Assembly: GCA_035507035.1 (NCBI GenBank)
Contig: DATJOJ010000003.1
Location: forward strand, 1-64,000
Direction: 5' to 3'
DNA from: DATJOJ01 sp035507035
Lineage (GTDB): Bacteria > Acidobacteriota > Terriglobia > Terriglobales > Acidobacteriaceae
Length of the DNA: 64,000 nt
Below are positions 31,648 to 41,267 of this stretch, one piece after another. Both the position numbers and the translations under genes were made by a program. The notes under the pieces were generated by a model. The model was not told where the DNA came from and did not search any database. It was given only the letters and a program-made list of their open reading frames with translations. Positions within the stretch are counted from its first letter, which is position 1. Each line of letters starts with the position of its first letter.

Positions 31648-33582
31648 ATGGAAAACGTCGTCCTAGCACCTCCGAACAGTTCCCGCTCCGATGTCAGCCT
31701 GCTCAGCCCGCAGGATATCCATCTTTTCAACGAGGGCCGGAACTATCGCGCCTATGAACGCATGGGCGCGCACTTTACCAGTTCGGGCGACGAGGCAGGC
31801 GTGTGCTTCAGCGTGTGGGCGCCGAACGCCCGCTGGGTATCGGTGATCGGCAGCTTCAACCGGTGGGATCCGAATGCGCACCCGCTCTATCCGCGCGGCG
31901 GCTCGGGGATATGGGAAGGCTTTGTTCCTGGAGTGGCGAAGGGCGCGCTCTATAAATTTCACATTCGATCGCAGCACCACGGACACCTCGCCGATAAGGC
32001 TGACCCGTTCGGCATATGGCATGAGAAGCCGCCACGCACGGCGTCGGTGGTGTGGGACTTGGATTATCAATGGGGCGACCGCGAGTGGATGGAAGGGCGC
32101 AAAGGCCGCAACTCTCTACACGCTCCGATCTCGATTTACGAGATGCATCTCGGCTCGTGGATGCGGATGCCGGAAGAGCACAATCGGCCGCTGAGCTATC
32201 GTGAGACCGCGCCGCGGCTGGCGGAATACGTCAAACGCATGGGCTTCACGCATGTGGAGTTCATGCCAATAATGGAGCATCCGTTTTATGGCTCATGGGG
32301 CTATCAGACGACGGGCTATTTCGCGCCGACTTCGCGCTATGGCACGCCGCAGGATTTTATGTTTTTGGTGGATTATCTGCACCAGAACGGGATCGGGGTG
32401 ATTCTGGATTGGGTGCCATCGCACTTCCCTTCTGATGGTCATGGGCTGGCTTACTTTGATGGGACGCATCTGTTCGAACACGCGGACTCGCGGAAGGGAT
32501 TCCATCCCGATTGGAAGACGCACATTTTTAATTACGGAAGAAATGAAGTGCGGAGCTTCCTGCTTTCGAGCGCGATGTTCTGGCTCGACAAGTATCACGC
32601 GGACGGATTGCGGGTAGATGCGGTCGCATCGATGCTGTATCTCGACTACTCGCGGAATGCGGGCGAGTGGCTGCCGAACCAATATGGCGGACGGGAGAAT
32701 CTCGAGGCGATCGATTTTCTGCGCCAGTTCAATGCCGAGGCTTATAAAGAGTATCCCGGGATTCAGACATACGCTGAGGAGTCGACGGCGTGGCCGATGG
32801 TTTCAAAGCCGATTTATGTTGGCGGGTTAGGTTTCGGCTTCAAATGGGATATGGGATGGATGCACGACACGCTGGAATATTTCAGGCACGATCCCATCCA
32901 TCGCAAGTACCACCACAATATGCTGACGTTCCGCATGCTCTATGGCTTCACGGAGAATTTTGTGTTGCCGCTTTCGCATGACGAAGTTGTGCATGGCAAA
33001 GGTTCGCTGATTGGAAAGATGTCGGGCGATGAGTGGCAGCGCTTCGCAAATTTGCGTCTGCTGTTCGGATACATGTTCGCGCAACCAGGAAAGAAACTGC
33101 TGTTCATGGGCGCCGAATGGGGACAGGTGCGGGAGTGGGCGCACGACAGCAGTTTGGAGTGGCATGTTCTGCAATATCCGGTACATAGCGGAATGCAGAA
33201 ATGGGTCGAGCAGTTGAATCGCGTCTACGTGGAGCAACCGGCGTTGCATCATCACGACAACGAACCTGAAGGCTTCGAGTGGATCGACTGCAATGACAGC
33301 GCGGCGAGCACGATCTCGCTGCTGCGCAAGGGAGGGGTGCCGCAGCAGAACATCGTGGTGGTTTGCAATTTCACGCCTATCCCACGCGAGAACTTCGTTT
33401 TAGGGGTTCCTCGCGGAGGATATTGGCGCGAGCTCTTGAACAGCGATGCCAAGGAGTACGGCGGAAGTGGGTTAGGAAACCTGGGCGGGGCGCAGGCTTC
33501 GGATCAACCGGCGCACGGACGTCCCTATTCGGTGAAATTGACTCTCCCGCCACTGAGCGCGCTGTTTCTGAAAGCCGAATAG
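31648..33582 (+). CDS. glgB: 1,4-alpha-glucan branching enzyme
   Basis: 644 aa from ATG 31648. A CBM48 domain (~45-140: GVCFSVWAPNARWVSVIGSFNRWD) precedes a GH13 barrel: YGSWGYQTTGYFAPTSRYGTP, DWVPSHFPSDGHGLAYFDGTHLFEH, nucleophile Asp in GLRVDAVASMLYLDYSR, acid Glu in TYAEESTAWP, and LSHDEVVHGKGSL. It forms alpha-1,6 branches in glycogen. Lacks the extra N1 domain of the longer E. coli-type enzyme. No glgA or glgC is adjacent. Confidence 0.96.
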   Translation: MENVVLAPPNSSRSDVSLLSPQDIHLFNEGRNYRAYERMGAHFTSSGDEAGVCFSVWAPNARWVSVIGSFNRWDPNAHPLYPRGGSGIWEGFVPGVAKGALYKFHIRSQHHGHLADKADPFGIWHEKPPRTASVVWDLDYQWGDREWMEGRKGRNSLHAPISIYEMHLGSWMRMPEEHNRPLSYRETAPRLAEYVKRMGFTHVEFMPIMEHPFYGSWGYQTTGYFAPTSRYGTPQDFMFLVDYLHQNGIGVILDWVPSHFPSDGHGLAYFDGTHLFEHADSRKGFHPDWKTHIFNYGRNEVRSFLLSSAMFWLDKYHADGLRVDAVASMLYLDYSRNAGEWLPNQYGGRENLEAIDFLRQFNAEAYKEYPGIQTYAEESTAWPMVSKPIYVGGLGFGFKWDMGWMHDTLEYFRHDPIHRKYHHNMLTFRMLYGFTENFVLPLSHDEVVHGKGSLIGKMSGDEWQRFANLRLLFGYMFAQPGKKLLFMGAEWGQVREWAHDSSLEWHVLQYPVHSGMQKWVEQLNRVYVEQPALHHHDNEPEGFEWIDCNDSAASTISLLRKGGVPQQNIVVVCNFTPIPRENFVLGVPRGGYWRELLNSDAKEYGGSGLGNLGGAQASDQPAHGRPYSVKLTLPPLSALFLKAE

Positions 33583-33902
33583 TCGGCGGCGTGACGACGG
33601 GATGGCAGCCGAAGTGCCCGGCAGAAATCCTAAAGACACTTCGGAAGTATGTCTTTTACGCAAGGGCGTATAAAATGAACCTTTGCCGGGATTAAATGCT
33701 GGTGCCAATCCAGCCGCCCATCGGGACGACGAGGAGCGTCGTCTAACTCTTGAGACATCCCGGTTATCTCGGCCAGCCTTCCGCTGGTTTCTTCTTGGAC
33801 AGGGACTTCTTCACGAGTTCTTTCCAGTTCCCGCTTAGCTTTAGCCTGTCCGCTTTCGGGCATTCCCGTGCCCCGTGCTAGACTCCACTCAGCGGCACTG
33901 TA
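33583..33902. other. Spacer between glgB and lptFG
   Basis: 320 bp. The only candidate is a small minus-strand frame (listed separately). A GACGACG-aggag-CGTCGTC hairpin sits near 33724-33742. No RNA gene recognised. Confidence 0.4.
33630..33863 (-). CDS. Possible small charged protein
   Basis: 77 aa from ATG 33863. The start MPESGQAKAKRELERTREEV and following EETSGRLAEITGMSQELDD are polar, Glu/Lys/Arg-rich and helix-prone. The last 20 residues look non-coding. No good Shine-Dalgarno. The same frame stays open far into the lptFG antisense, so this could be coincidental. Confidence 0.25.
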   Translation of the reverse strand: MPESGQAKAKRELERTREEVPVQEETSGRLAEITGMSQELDDAPRRPDGRLDWHQHLIPAKVHFIRPCVKDILPKCL

Positions 33903-36236
33903 ATGCGGATTCTGACTCGCTACATTCTGAGCGAAGTCACGGCTCACGCCCTGATCGGCGTGAGCGTCTTCACGTTCGTTCTGTTTACCCGGGACCTGGG
34001 ACAGATCCTCGAGCTTGTGGTGCGCAACAGCGCGCCGATTCCCAGCGTCGCCGAAGTTTTCTTTTTCATTGTCCCCATTACATTGAACATCAGCATTCCG
34101 GCGGGAGTGCTGGTGGGAATTCTGATTGGCCTGAGCCGATTGGCGGCCGACAGCGAAATAACTGCCATGCGGGCCTGCGGAGTAGGAATTTGGAGTTTCC
34201 TGCGCATCATTGCGATTTTTGTACTGGTCGCGTGGGGATTGGCGCTGTTCAACGGCGTCTATGTCGCGCCGCAATCGGAAGCGGCGATGGCGCAGTTGCA
34301 AGACCGGCTGAAATCCTCGCAGGCGTCTTTTGAGGTGCAGCCGCGAGTTTTCTACGAAGGCTTCCCCCAGTTGGTGCTTTACGTGGAAAATGTGCAGGCG
34401 GCTCGAGGAGCGGCGATTTGGAAGGGCGTATTCATCGCCGACATGAGCACGCCCTCGGCGCCACGGATCACGCTCGCCGAGCAAGGGATTCTCGTCAGCG
34501 AGGGCCCGAACCGGTTGCATCTTCACCTTACGAACGGGTCGACGCATGAGAATGACCCGGCGGATCCAAATCATTATCAGATTTCGACTTTCGAAGTGAC
34601 TGACTTGCCGATTCCTGTGCCACAGGGAGAAAGCGCGAAGGAATCGGCTTCAGTGAACGCGCCGATCTCGCGCCTGAGCACGACGCAACTTTGGCGGCTG
34701 GGATCCGACGCGAAGAATCCTCTGGCGCGGCTGGAGCTGATTGAGTTTCATCGGCGGTTCGCCTTGCCGACGGCTTGTTTGGTGCTGGCGCTGGTGGGCA
34801 TTCCACTAGGACTTTCGTCGAAGAAGGGCGGGAAATCGGCGGGATTCGTTCTGACCATCGCGCTGGTATTCATCTATTACTTTGCTTCCCTGGTGGGCGT
34901 TTCGCTGGCGCGGCAGGGAAAAGTTTCTCCGGGATTTGGAGTGTGGCTGGCGAATATCGTTTTCTTCCTAGGCGGAGCTTTTCTGTTGTGGCGGGCGGAA
35001 CGGAAACCGATCGATTTTTCCGCCTGGCGACAGGCGTGGAAGCCGGCGAAGTTGCGGCATAAGGGCATGCCTGCGCTACGGTTTACGCGCAGCGAGGATG
35101 CCTGGGAACGGGCTTACAGCCGGCGAAGAGTTTTCCGCGCGCGCTTCCCCATGATTCTCGACGATTACGTCCTGCGCGATTTCGCGATGAATCTGATTTT
35201 GGTGCTGACCACGTTCTTATTATTGTTACTGGTTTTCACCGTGTTCGAGTTGTTAGGCGATATTTTGCGCAACCACATTTCACCGGTGGTGGTGGGGGAG
35301 TACTTGCTGAACGTGTCGCCGTACTTTTTGTACAACGTGGCGCCGTTGGCGATCCTGCTGGCGGTGCTGGTGACATTCGGCCTGATGCAGCGCAGCAATG
35401 AAGTAACAGCGATCAAGGCAACCGGGATCAGTATTTACCGGATCATCGTCCCGGTCATTGTCGCGTGTGCGATGCTTGCAGCTGGCCTATTTTTCTTCGA
35501 CCAGCTCTACTTGCCGTACGCGAACAAGCGGCAAGACGCGCTGCGCAATGAGATCAAGGGCAAGCCTCCGCAGACTTACTTGAATCCCGACCGAAAATGG
35601 ATCTTTGGCGAGCGCTCGAACATTTATTACTACCAGCTCTTCGATTCGGAGAAAAATCAGTTCGGGCGGCTTTCGGTTTTTCAATTCGATCCGAAGACCT
35701 TTCAATTGACGCAGCGCATTTATGCCGAGCGCGCGCATTGGGAGGAGACGCTGCAGCGCTGGGTATGCACGCAAGGGTGGGAGCGGGAATTCCGCGGCCC
35801 GGCGATCGAGAATTACCGGACTTTTGACGTGTCGACGTTTGCGGGGGTGAGCGAACCGCCGACCTACTTTAAGAAGGAAGTGAAGCAGTCGTCGGAGATG
35901 AATTACCAGGAACTCCGGCGATATATTCGCGATCTGCAGCAGAGCGGCTTTGATGTAGTGCGGCTGCGAGTGCAACTGGCAAAGAAGTTCGCCTTCCCGG
36001 TAATCGCGCTGGTTATGGCGCTATTGGCTGTTCCCTTCTCGTTGCAGGCCGGCAGGCGCGGCACGGTCACCGGAGTCGCGCTCGCGCTGGGTATTGCAGT
36101 GGTGTACTGGACGGTCTCGGGCTTATTCGAGGCAATGGGGAACATCAGCCAATTGCCGCCGGTTCTGGCGGCGTGGTCGCCAGATGTGATTTTCGCTTTG
36201 CTCGGCGGATACATGATTCTGAAAGTGCAAACATAG
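33903..36236 (+). CDS. LptF-LptG fusion: LPS-export ABC permease
   Basis: 777 aa containing two complete YjgP/YjgQ permease halves. The first (~1-370) starts RILTRYILSEVTAHALIGVSVFTFVLF with a periplasmic beta-jellyroll and ends in helices (LPTACLVLALVGIPLGLSSKKGGKSAGF). The second (~410-777) starts ILDDYVLRDFAMNLILVLTTFLLLLLVF, with MQRSNEVTAIKATGISIYRI, and ends in AFPVIALVMALLAVPFSLQAGRRGT. LptF and LptG normally are separate and form the heterodimer that, with LptB, extracts LPS from the inner membrane. No lptB or lptC adjacent. Confidence 0.9.
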   Translation: MRILTRYILSEVTAHALIGVSVFTFVLFTRDLGQILELVVRNSAPIPSVAEVFFFIVPITLNISIPAGVLVGILIGLSRLAADSEITAMRACGVGIWSFLRIIAIFVLVAWGLALFNGVYVAPQSEAAMAQLQDRLKSSQASFEVQPRVFYEGFPQLVLYVENVQAARGAAIWKGVFIADMSTPSAPRITLAEQGILVSEGPNRLHLHLTNGSTHENDPADPNHYQISTFEVTDLPIPVPQGESAKESASVNAPISRLSTTQLWRLGSDAKNPLARLELIEFHRRFALPTACLVLALVGIPLGLSSKKGGKSAGFVLTIALVFIYYFASLVGVSLARQGKVSPGFGVWLANIVFFLGGAFLLWRAERKPIDFSAWRQAWKPAKLRHKGMPALRFTRSEDAWERAYSRRRVFRARFPMILDDYVLRDFAMNLILVLTTFLLLLLVFTVFELLGDILRNHISPVVVGEYLLNVSPYFLYNVAPLAILLAVLVTFGLMQRSNEVTAIKATGISIYRIIVPVIVACAMLAAGLFFFDQLYLPYANKRQDALRNEIKGKPPQTYLNPDRKWIFGERSNIYYYQLFDSEKNQFGRLSVFQFDPKTFQLTQRIYAERAHWEETLQRWVCTQGWEREFRGPAIENYRTFDVSTFAGVSEPPTYFKKEVKQSSEMNYQELRRYIRDLQQSGFDVVRLRVQLAKKFAFPVIALVMALLAVPFSLQAGRRGTVTGVALALGIAVVYWTVSGLFEAMGNISQLPPVLAAWSPDVIFALLGGYMILKVQT

Positions 36237-36251
36237 AGCGGTCGCACTTCC

Positions 36252-36272
36252 TCGTAACGACGTTTCGTAACG
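36252..36272. repeat. Direct repeat upstream of the kinase-cyclase gene
   Basis: TCGTAACG at 36252-36259 and 36265-36272, 13 bp apart, just upstream of a TACAAT box at 36277-36282. Possible regulator binding site. Confidence 0.35.
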
Positions 36273-36328
36273 GGTGTACAATTGCGCCATTTTAGACCAG
36301 AACGAGATTCCGCAATCGGAGTTGTGCC

Positions 36329-38581
36329 ATGAGCGACGAAACCAATAAGAGAATCGGAGACTACGAAATCCTCGGGGTGCTGGGCAGCGGAGGAATGGGG
36401 AAAGTCTTCAAGGTGCGGAACGTCATTACCGACCGCACGGAGGCAATGAAGATTGTCGCGTCTGATTTAGCTGGGCGGCAGGACGTGGCGGACCGATTTC
36501 TGCGCGAGATCAAAGTCCTGGCGACGCTGGATCATCCCAACATCGCCGCACTGCGAACGGCGCTGAAGGTCGACAACCAACTGCTGATGATTATGGAGTA
36601 CGTCGAGGGCACGACATTATCGGCGCGGCTGAGCATGGGAGGGATTCCGGTGCCCGATGTTCTCAATTACATCGACCAGGCGCTGACCGCACTGAGTTAT
36701 GCGCACAAGAAGCAAGTCATTCATCGTGACATCAAGCCGGGGAATCTGATGCTGACTCCGCAGGGCGTGGTGAAAGTGATGGATTTTGGGATTGCGCGGT
36801 CGGGTGGTGATCGTGGGATGACCATGACCGGGACGACGATGGGTTCGCTGTGCTACATGTCGCCGGAGCAGGTGAAAGGGCAGGAAGTGGATGTGCGTTC
36901 GGATGTCTATTCGATGGGCGTGTCGTTGTACGAATTAGTGACCGGCGAGCGGCCATTTCGTGCAGACAGCGATTTCTCGTTAATGACAGCCCAGGTGGAG
37001 CAGCCGCCGAAGCCGCCGATTCAGATTCGTCCCGATCTGCCACCGGCGCTGAACGAAATCATACTGACTGCGATGGCGAAAGATCCGACAAAGAGATTTC
37101 AGTCGGCCGATGCATTCCGAAATGCGCTGGGCACGGTGCGCAAAGGGCTCGGAGAAGCGCAGACGGCGGAGATGAACGCCGTTGCTAAAACAAATGCGAG
37201 CACGGGGACAGCGGCGCAGCGGGCCGAAGGAACTTCGACTCGCACTTTAGAGATGGCGCATGTGCTGTTCACCGACATTGTGGCCTACTCACAGTTGCCC
37301 ATGGACACGCAGGAACAGGTATTGACCCAACTGCAGGGTCTGGTGCGAAGCACGGTGGAATTCAGCAGGGCGCAAAGTGGCGGACAGCTAATCAGCTTGC
37401 CAACTGGCGACGGTATGGCGCTCGTGTTCTTCGGCGACGCGGAGGCTCCAGCGCGTTGCGCGTTGGAACTGAGCCGAGCATTGCGTTTGCAGTCGGGGAT
37501 TCAGTTGCGCATGGGGATTCACACCGGTCCTGTGTATCGCGTGGCAGACATCAATGCGAATCGCAATGTGGCAGGCGGCGGAATTAATATGGCGCAGCGC
37601 GTGATGGACTGTGGCGATGCCGGACATATCCTGGTTTCCGGCGCGGTTGCCGATGTGCTTGGACAAGTCAGCACATGGAGGCAAGCGCTGCACGATCTCG
37701 GCGAGGCAGAAGTCAAGCATGGCGTTCGGGTAAGGATTTACAACCTCTACACAGATGAGGTTGGCAACTCGAGTTTGCCGCACAAACTGGAAGGGGCGCA
37801 GAAGGCCCAGGCGGCCACGGCGACAACGGCAACACTGACTCCGCCGGCGATCTCTATTCCTTCCATGCCGGCGGCAACGCAGATTCCAACTCAAACAGTT
37901 CCAAGCGTGATTCAACCCTCGCCGCCTCCGGGGCGACGTGGTCTCTATATGGCGCTGGGGGCGTTGCTGGTGCTGGTAGTGCTGATTGCGGCCGGGCTCT
38001 ATATTCCTCGGAGATCAAAAACCCGGGCTAGCGATCAGGTTGCCCCGATGCAGCAAGAGCAGAGCGCGCAACCCATGCAGAGTGGAAACCCAACGACAGT
38101 TGCGACCCCGGCGACGACGACTGCAACACCAAACTCCGCATCCGATTCGACAGCTGTTCCTGCGCAGACGACGCCAGAGCCAACTCCATCGCCCCGCAAT
38201 CAGGTGGAAAAGAAATCTGGGGCGAAGAAGGTCGCCGCGATTCCGTCCGCGACACAACAACAGGCGCAGCCGGAGGCGCAAACGGGTGGAACGCCGGCGC
38301 AATCGAACGACGCGGCTGAATTAGAGGAATTGGAACAAACTGTGGATCAACTCACCAGCCGGGCTGCGGCCGTCAACAGCAGCCTGGATAATCTGCGCCG
38401 CCAGCAAGCGGCCCAAGGTTTCGGGCTTCGCGGTGACATCAGTTCGACAGAGGAAATGATGAAGACCCATCTGGCAAGGGCACAAGCTGCTTTGCAAAAT
38501 CAGGATGCAAAGAACGCGAAGAAATATGCCGACATGGCTTCGAGCGAAGTCGAGAAACTAGAGCAGTTCCTCGGGCGCTAG
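36329..38581 (+). CDS. Ser/Thr protein kinase fused to class III nucleotide cyclase domain
   Basis: 750 aa. Kinase (~10-275): GSGGMGKVFKVRN, AMKIV, HRDIKPGNLML, VMDFGIAR, YMSPEQVKGQEVDVRSDVYSMG. Cyclase homology domain (~310-470): FTDIVAYSQLP (first metal Asp), SLPTGDGMALVF (second Asp), GIHTGPVYRV, and GGGINMAQRVMD with the Asn and Arg of the transition-state pair. The usual adenine-binding Lys before the T-G-D is Leu. Then one membrane helix (~545-563), a Pro/Thr/Gln-rich stretch and a C-terminal coiled coil (LEELEQTVDQLTSRAAAVNSSLDNLRRQQ). Possibly nucleotide-linked kinase signalling; substrate unknown. Confidence 0.9.
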   Translation: MSDETNKRIGDYEILGVLGSGGMGKVFKVRNVITDRTEAMKIVASDLAGRQDVADRFLREIKVLATLDHPNIAALRTALKVDNQLLMIMEYVEGTTLSARLSMGGIPVPDVLNYIDQALTALSYAHKKQVIHRDIKPGNLMLTPQGVVKVMDFGIARSGGDRGMTMTGTTMGSLCYMSPEQVKGQEVDVRSDVYSMGVSLYELVTGERPFRADSDFSLMTAQVEQPPKPPIQIRPDLPPALNEIILTAMAKDPTKRFQSADAFRNALGTVRKGLGEAQTAEMNAVAKTNASTGTAAQRAEGTSTRTLEMAHVLFTDIVAYSQLPMDTQEQVLTQLQGLVRSTVEFSRAQSGGQLISLPTGDGMALVFFGDAEAPARCALELSRALRLQSGIQLRMGIHTGPVYRVADINANRNVAGGGINMAQRVMDCGDAGHILVSGAVADVLGQVSTWRQALHDLGEAEVKHGVRVRIYNLYTDEVGNSSLPHKLEGAQKAQAATATTATLTPPAISIPSMPAATQIPTQTVPSVIQPSPPPGRRGLYMALGALLVLVVLIAAGLYIPRRSKTRASDQVAPMQQEQSAQPMQSGNPTTVATPATTTATPNSASDSTAVPAQTTPEPTPSPRNQVEKKSGAKKVAAIPSATQQQAQPEAQTGGTPAQSNDAAELEELEQTVDQLTSRAAAVNSSLDNLRRQQAAQGFGLRGDISSTEEMMKTHLARAQAALQNQDAKNAKKYADMASSEVEKLEQFLGR

Positions 38582-38600
38582 GCCGATCGTTCACGAAGCT

Positions 38601-39773
38601 TCAATCGGCGGCAATCGCCGAAGGGTTGTTGTTAGTCACCGTGGGTGTGCCGATGGGGTTGAGCTGTCCGTTGGTGGTATTCAAACTGAAAGCCGAGAGT
38701 GTCGATCCCCCCAGGTTCGTAACATAGATGTAATCAAAAGGATTCGTAGTCGTATTCCCAACCAGACTTCCCGTGGTTCCGGAAATGACGACCATGGAAG
38801 TGGGAGTGACACCTGTAGAAGCCGCCGCGGGAGAAAGCGAAGTCAAAACGCCGGTGCCAGTGGCGTAGGAAAATTCCGAGACTTGATTCGAACCCTTATC
38901 CAAGACATATAAAAACGTGAATGCCGGATCGGCCGCAATAGCCACCGGACCGGTGCCGGTTCCCAGAGAAAAAGGTGAACCGGTAATTTCAGTTAGAGTG
39001 CCGTCGGGACTATTAGGCTGAGCGCAACTGGTTACGACCTTATCGCAAATGGCAAAACCAGAGACGTTATTCGATCCCTCGTTGGCAACGTAAAGAAAAC
39101 CTCCGCCCGGAACGATGCCCAGACCAGAAGGTGCAGTACCGACGGTGTAGGGCGATTGGCCGAGCGGCGTCAGTACACCTGATTTTGCGGAAAATGCGGT
39201 CAGCGTCTGCGTGAAGTTGTTGGCAACGTAGACAAAGTTTCCGGTGGCACTGACCACAATCGCCGAAGGTCCGGTTGCGGCAGTCTGTCCGATTGGAATC
39301 GTAGTAAATGGCGAGCCTTTGACGGGAGTCAGGGTCCTACCGCTCACGGAAAAAACGGATACATTGTTCGATCCCTGGTTGGCCACATAGAGAAATTGGC
39401 CGGCGGGATCCAATGCGAGAGCTGTCGGCGCGGTCCCAGTGGCCACAGCCGCACCGGCGGAGGTCAAAAGCCCGCTTGAGTCCAGGTTATAAGCGGAAAC
39501 GGAATTGGAGGCGTGGTTTAGAACGAAGACAGCTGTCAATGTCGGAGAGAGCGCAATGCCGGCCGGAAAACTTCCGGTGCTGACGGGTTGCGTCAGCTGA
39601 GTGAGCCCTCCGCTGGCCAGCGCAACCTGGTAGGACCAGATCGCGCTATCGCCCTGCGTGGTGAAGAACAACAGGGCGGTTCCATTGGAAACGGCGGTGG
39701 TATTGACGCTGCTGCAAGCCAGCAAGATCCCCAGCGAAATAAAAACTAGAAGTGCGAGATAACGGAACTTCAT
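38601..39773 (-). CDS. Lipoprotein beta-propeller (YncE/lactonase-like)
   Basis: 390 aa. Lipobox LLAC with Cys20 after a hydrophobic signal, so lipid-anchored. The rest is repeated blades of ~50 residues: LALDPAGQFLYVANQGSNNVSVFSV, IVVSATGNFVYVANNFTQTLTAFS, LGIVPGGGFLYVANEGSNNVSGFAI, IAADPAFTFLYVLDKGSNQVSEFSY. This is the 7-bladed 6-phosphogluconolactonase-like/YncE fold. Enzymatic activity is not evident; a surface binding role is likely. Confidence 0.85.
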   Translation of the reverse strand: MKFRYLALLVFISLGILLACSSVNTTAVSNGTALLFFTTQGDSAIWSYQVALASGGLTQLTQPVSTGSFPAGIALSPTLTAVFVLNHASNSVSAYNLDSSGLLTSAGAAVATGTAPTALALDPAGQFLYVANQGSNNVSVFSVSGRTLTPVKGSPFTTIPIGQTAATGPSAIVVSATGNFVYVANNFTQTLTAFSAKSGVLTPLGQSPYTVGTAPSGLGIVPGGGFLYVANEGSNNVSGFAICDKVVTSCAQPNSPDGTLTEITGSPFSLGTGTGPVAIAADPAFTFLYVLDKGSNQVSEFSYATGTGVLTSLSPAAASTGVTPTSMVVISGTTGSLVGNTTTNPFDYIYVTNLGGSTLSAFSLNTTNGQLNPIGTPTVTNNNPSAIAAD

Positions 39774-39848
39774 TCCGGATCGATCTCTCCCCAGGTTGCT
39801 AGTTTACCTTCATTTGTGTATCAGGAATGCGCAGGAAGAGCAACTTGG

Positions 39849-41267
39849 CTAGGCGTGGGGACCACTCGACACCGGGGACGGAGAAGCCGGCGCAGTCTCA
39901 CTTAATTCGACAAATGCCAGGGGCAAGCGAATTTCGACGCTCAATCCACCTTCCGGACGATTGGCAGCTCGGACGGTCCCGGCATGCAACGATACAGCGC
40001 GTTGGGTGATTGCTAAACCTAGTCCTACGCCACCGGTTTGGCGGCCACGAGCATCGTCGATGCGGTAAAAAGGCTGGAAGAGCTTATCGAGAGCATCATT
40101 GGGCACGCCGGGCCCGGAGTCAAGGACGCTCACAACCGCCTCTGCTCCGGCCGGGCCAGAATTCTGCAACAAACGAACCTGAACGCTGGTTCCCTCTTGG
40201 GTGTAGCGGATGGCGTTGCGCACCACGTTCTCGATGGCGCTATAGAGCAGGCTGGCACTGCCACTGACGACGCAATCGTCAACGATGGCGACTTCGACTT
40301 CGCAATGTCGGCTCTGAGCTTCGAATGCAGCATCGAGGGCAATTTCGTCGATCAGTTCCGCCAGCCGCACGGGCGATTTTTCAATCGACTGGGAGCCGGA
40401 TTCGAGGCGCGCAATGGTCAGCAAGCGTTCGATCATTTCATTCAGACGGTTGGTTTCGCGATCGATGCGTTCGAGCGCGCTGCGGGCCTCGGCACCACTG
40501 CGCTGCCGTGCCAACTCGAGTGCCACATTCAACCGCGCCAAGGGAGAACGCAGTTCGTGAGAAATGTCGGAAAGCAGGCGACGCTGGGCATTAACCAAGT
40601 TCTGCAAGCGTTCCGCCATGAGATCGAAATCGCGGGTGAGTTGCGCCATTTCATCGTGACGGCGAGAACCGGGAACTCCGGCGCGAGCAGCAAGGTCTCC
40701 TGCGGCAAGTTGTTGAGTGGCGGCGCGCAGGCGCGCGACCGGCGCGGTGAGGTAACGCGCCAATATGTAACAGACGAGGCCAGAGGAAAGCAGTCCGATC
40801 AAAATGCCTAGCCCGGGCACACCATGTGGGCCGAAGAACGGATGCGGCTCGGGAGGCAGTTCGGTAATCATGGTGTACGGCTGCCCGTTGACGGTCTGAA
40901 CTTCGCGGAGGAACTGCATGGGCCGAAAGCGGGCCCAGAAACTGTCGGCCGTCGCCATCTGCCCACGACGAGCGCGATCCACCCAGTCGGGCAGCCTGCG
41001 GCCTAATAATTCCTTACCCTGTGGATCGAAGATGTAGAGGCGAACGTGCTGGCTCTCGTGTACCCCACGCATGTAGCGCCAAGCGCTGTTTTCGCCTCCG
41101 GCCTGATAGGCGGCCACAGCCTCGCTTAGGAACTTAGGTCCCTGGGCCTCAAGATTGGCGATCTCGCGCGAAGGGCGCAAAGCGGAAGCAACTGCCAACG
41201 CCAAAACGAAGAAAAGAGCCTGAGCGATCCAATAGGAGACGAAGATGCGAACAAACAAACTCTTCAT
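39849..41267 (-). CDS. Sensor histidine kinase (CpxA-like)
   Basis: 472 aa. Helices at ~8-28 and ~160-180 flank a periplasmic sensor region (RPMQFLREVQTVNGQPYTMITELPPEP). HAMP follows (YLTAPVARLRAATQQLAAGDLAARAG), then the H-box LLSDISHELRSPLARLNVALEL, N-box ENVVRNAIRYT and G-boxes DSGPGVPNDAL and GGVGLGLAITQRAV. ATGA overlap with the response regulator. Divergent from a CpxP/Spy-like gene, which suggests envelope-stress sensing as in the E. coli Cpx system. Confidence 0.92.
   Translation of the reverse strand: MKSLFVRIFVSYWIAQALFFVLALAVASALRPSREIANLEAQGPKFLSEAVAAYQAGGENSAWRYMRGVHESQHVRLYIFDPQGKELLGRRLPDWVDRARRGQMATADSFWARFRPMQFLREVQTVNGQPYTMITELPPEPHPFFGPHGVPGLGILIGLLSSGLVCYILARYLTAPVARLRAATQQLAAGDLAARAGVPGSRRHDEMAQLTRDFDLMAERLQNLVNAQRRLLSDISHELRSPLARLNVALELARQRSGAEARSALERIDRETNRLNEMIERLLTIARLESGSQSIEKSPVRLAELIDEIALDAAFEAQSRHCEVEVAIVDDCVVSGSASLLYSAIENVVRNAIRYTQEGTSVQVRLLQNSGPAGAEAVVSVLDSGPGVPNDALDKLFQPFYRIDDARGRQTGGVGLGLAITQRAVSLHAGTVRAANRPEGGLSVEIRLPLAFVELSETAPASPSPVSSGPHA

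Noticed and set aside
33864..34574. Long minus-strand open frame antisense to lptFG
   Set aside because: The sense frame encodes a clear LptF domain; the antisense product is low-complexity His/Arg/Asp-rich and resembles no protein.
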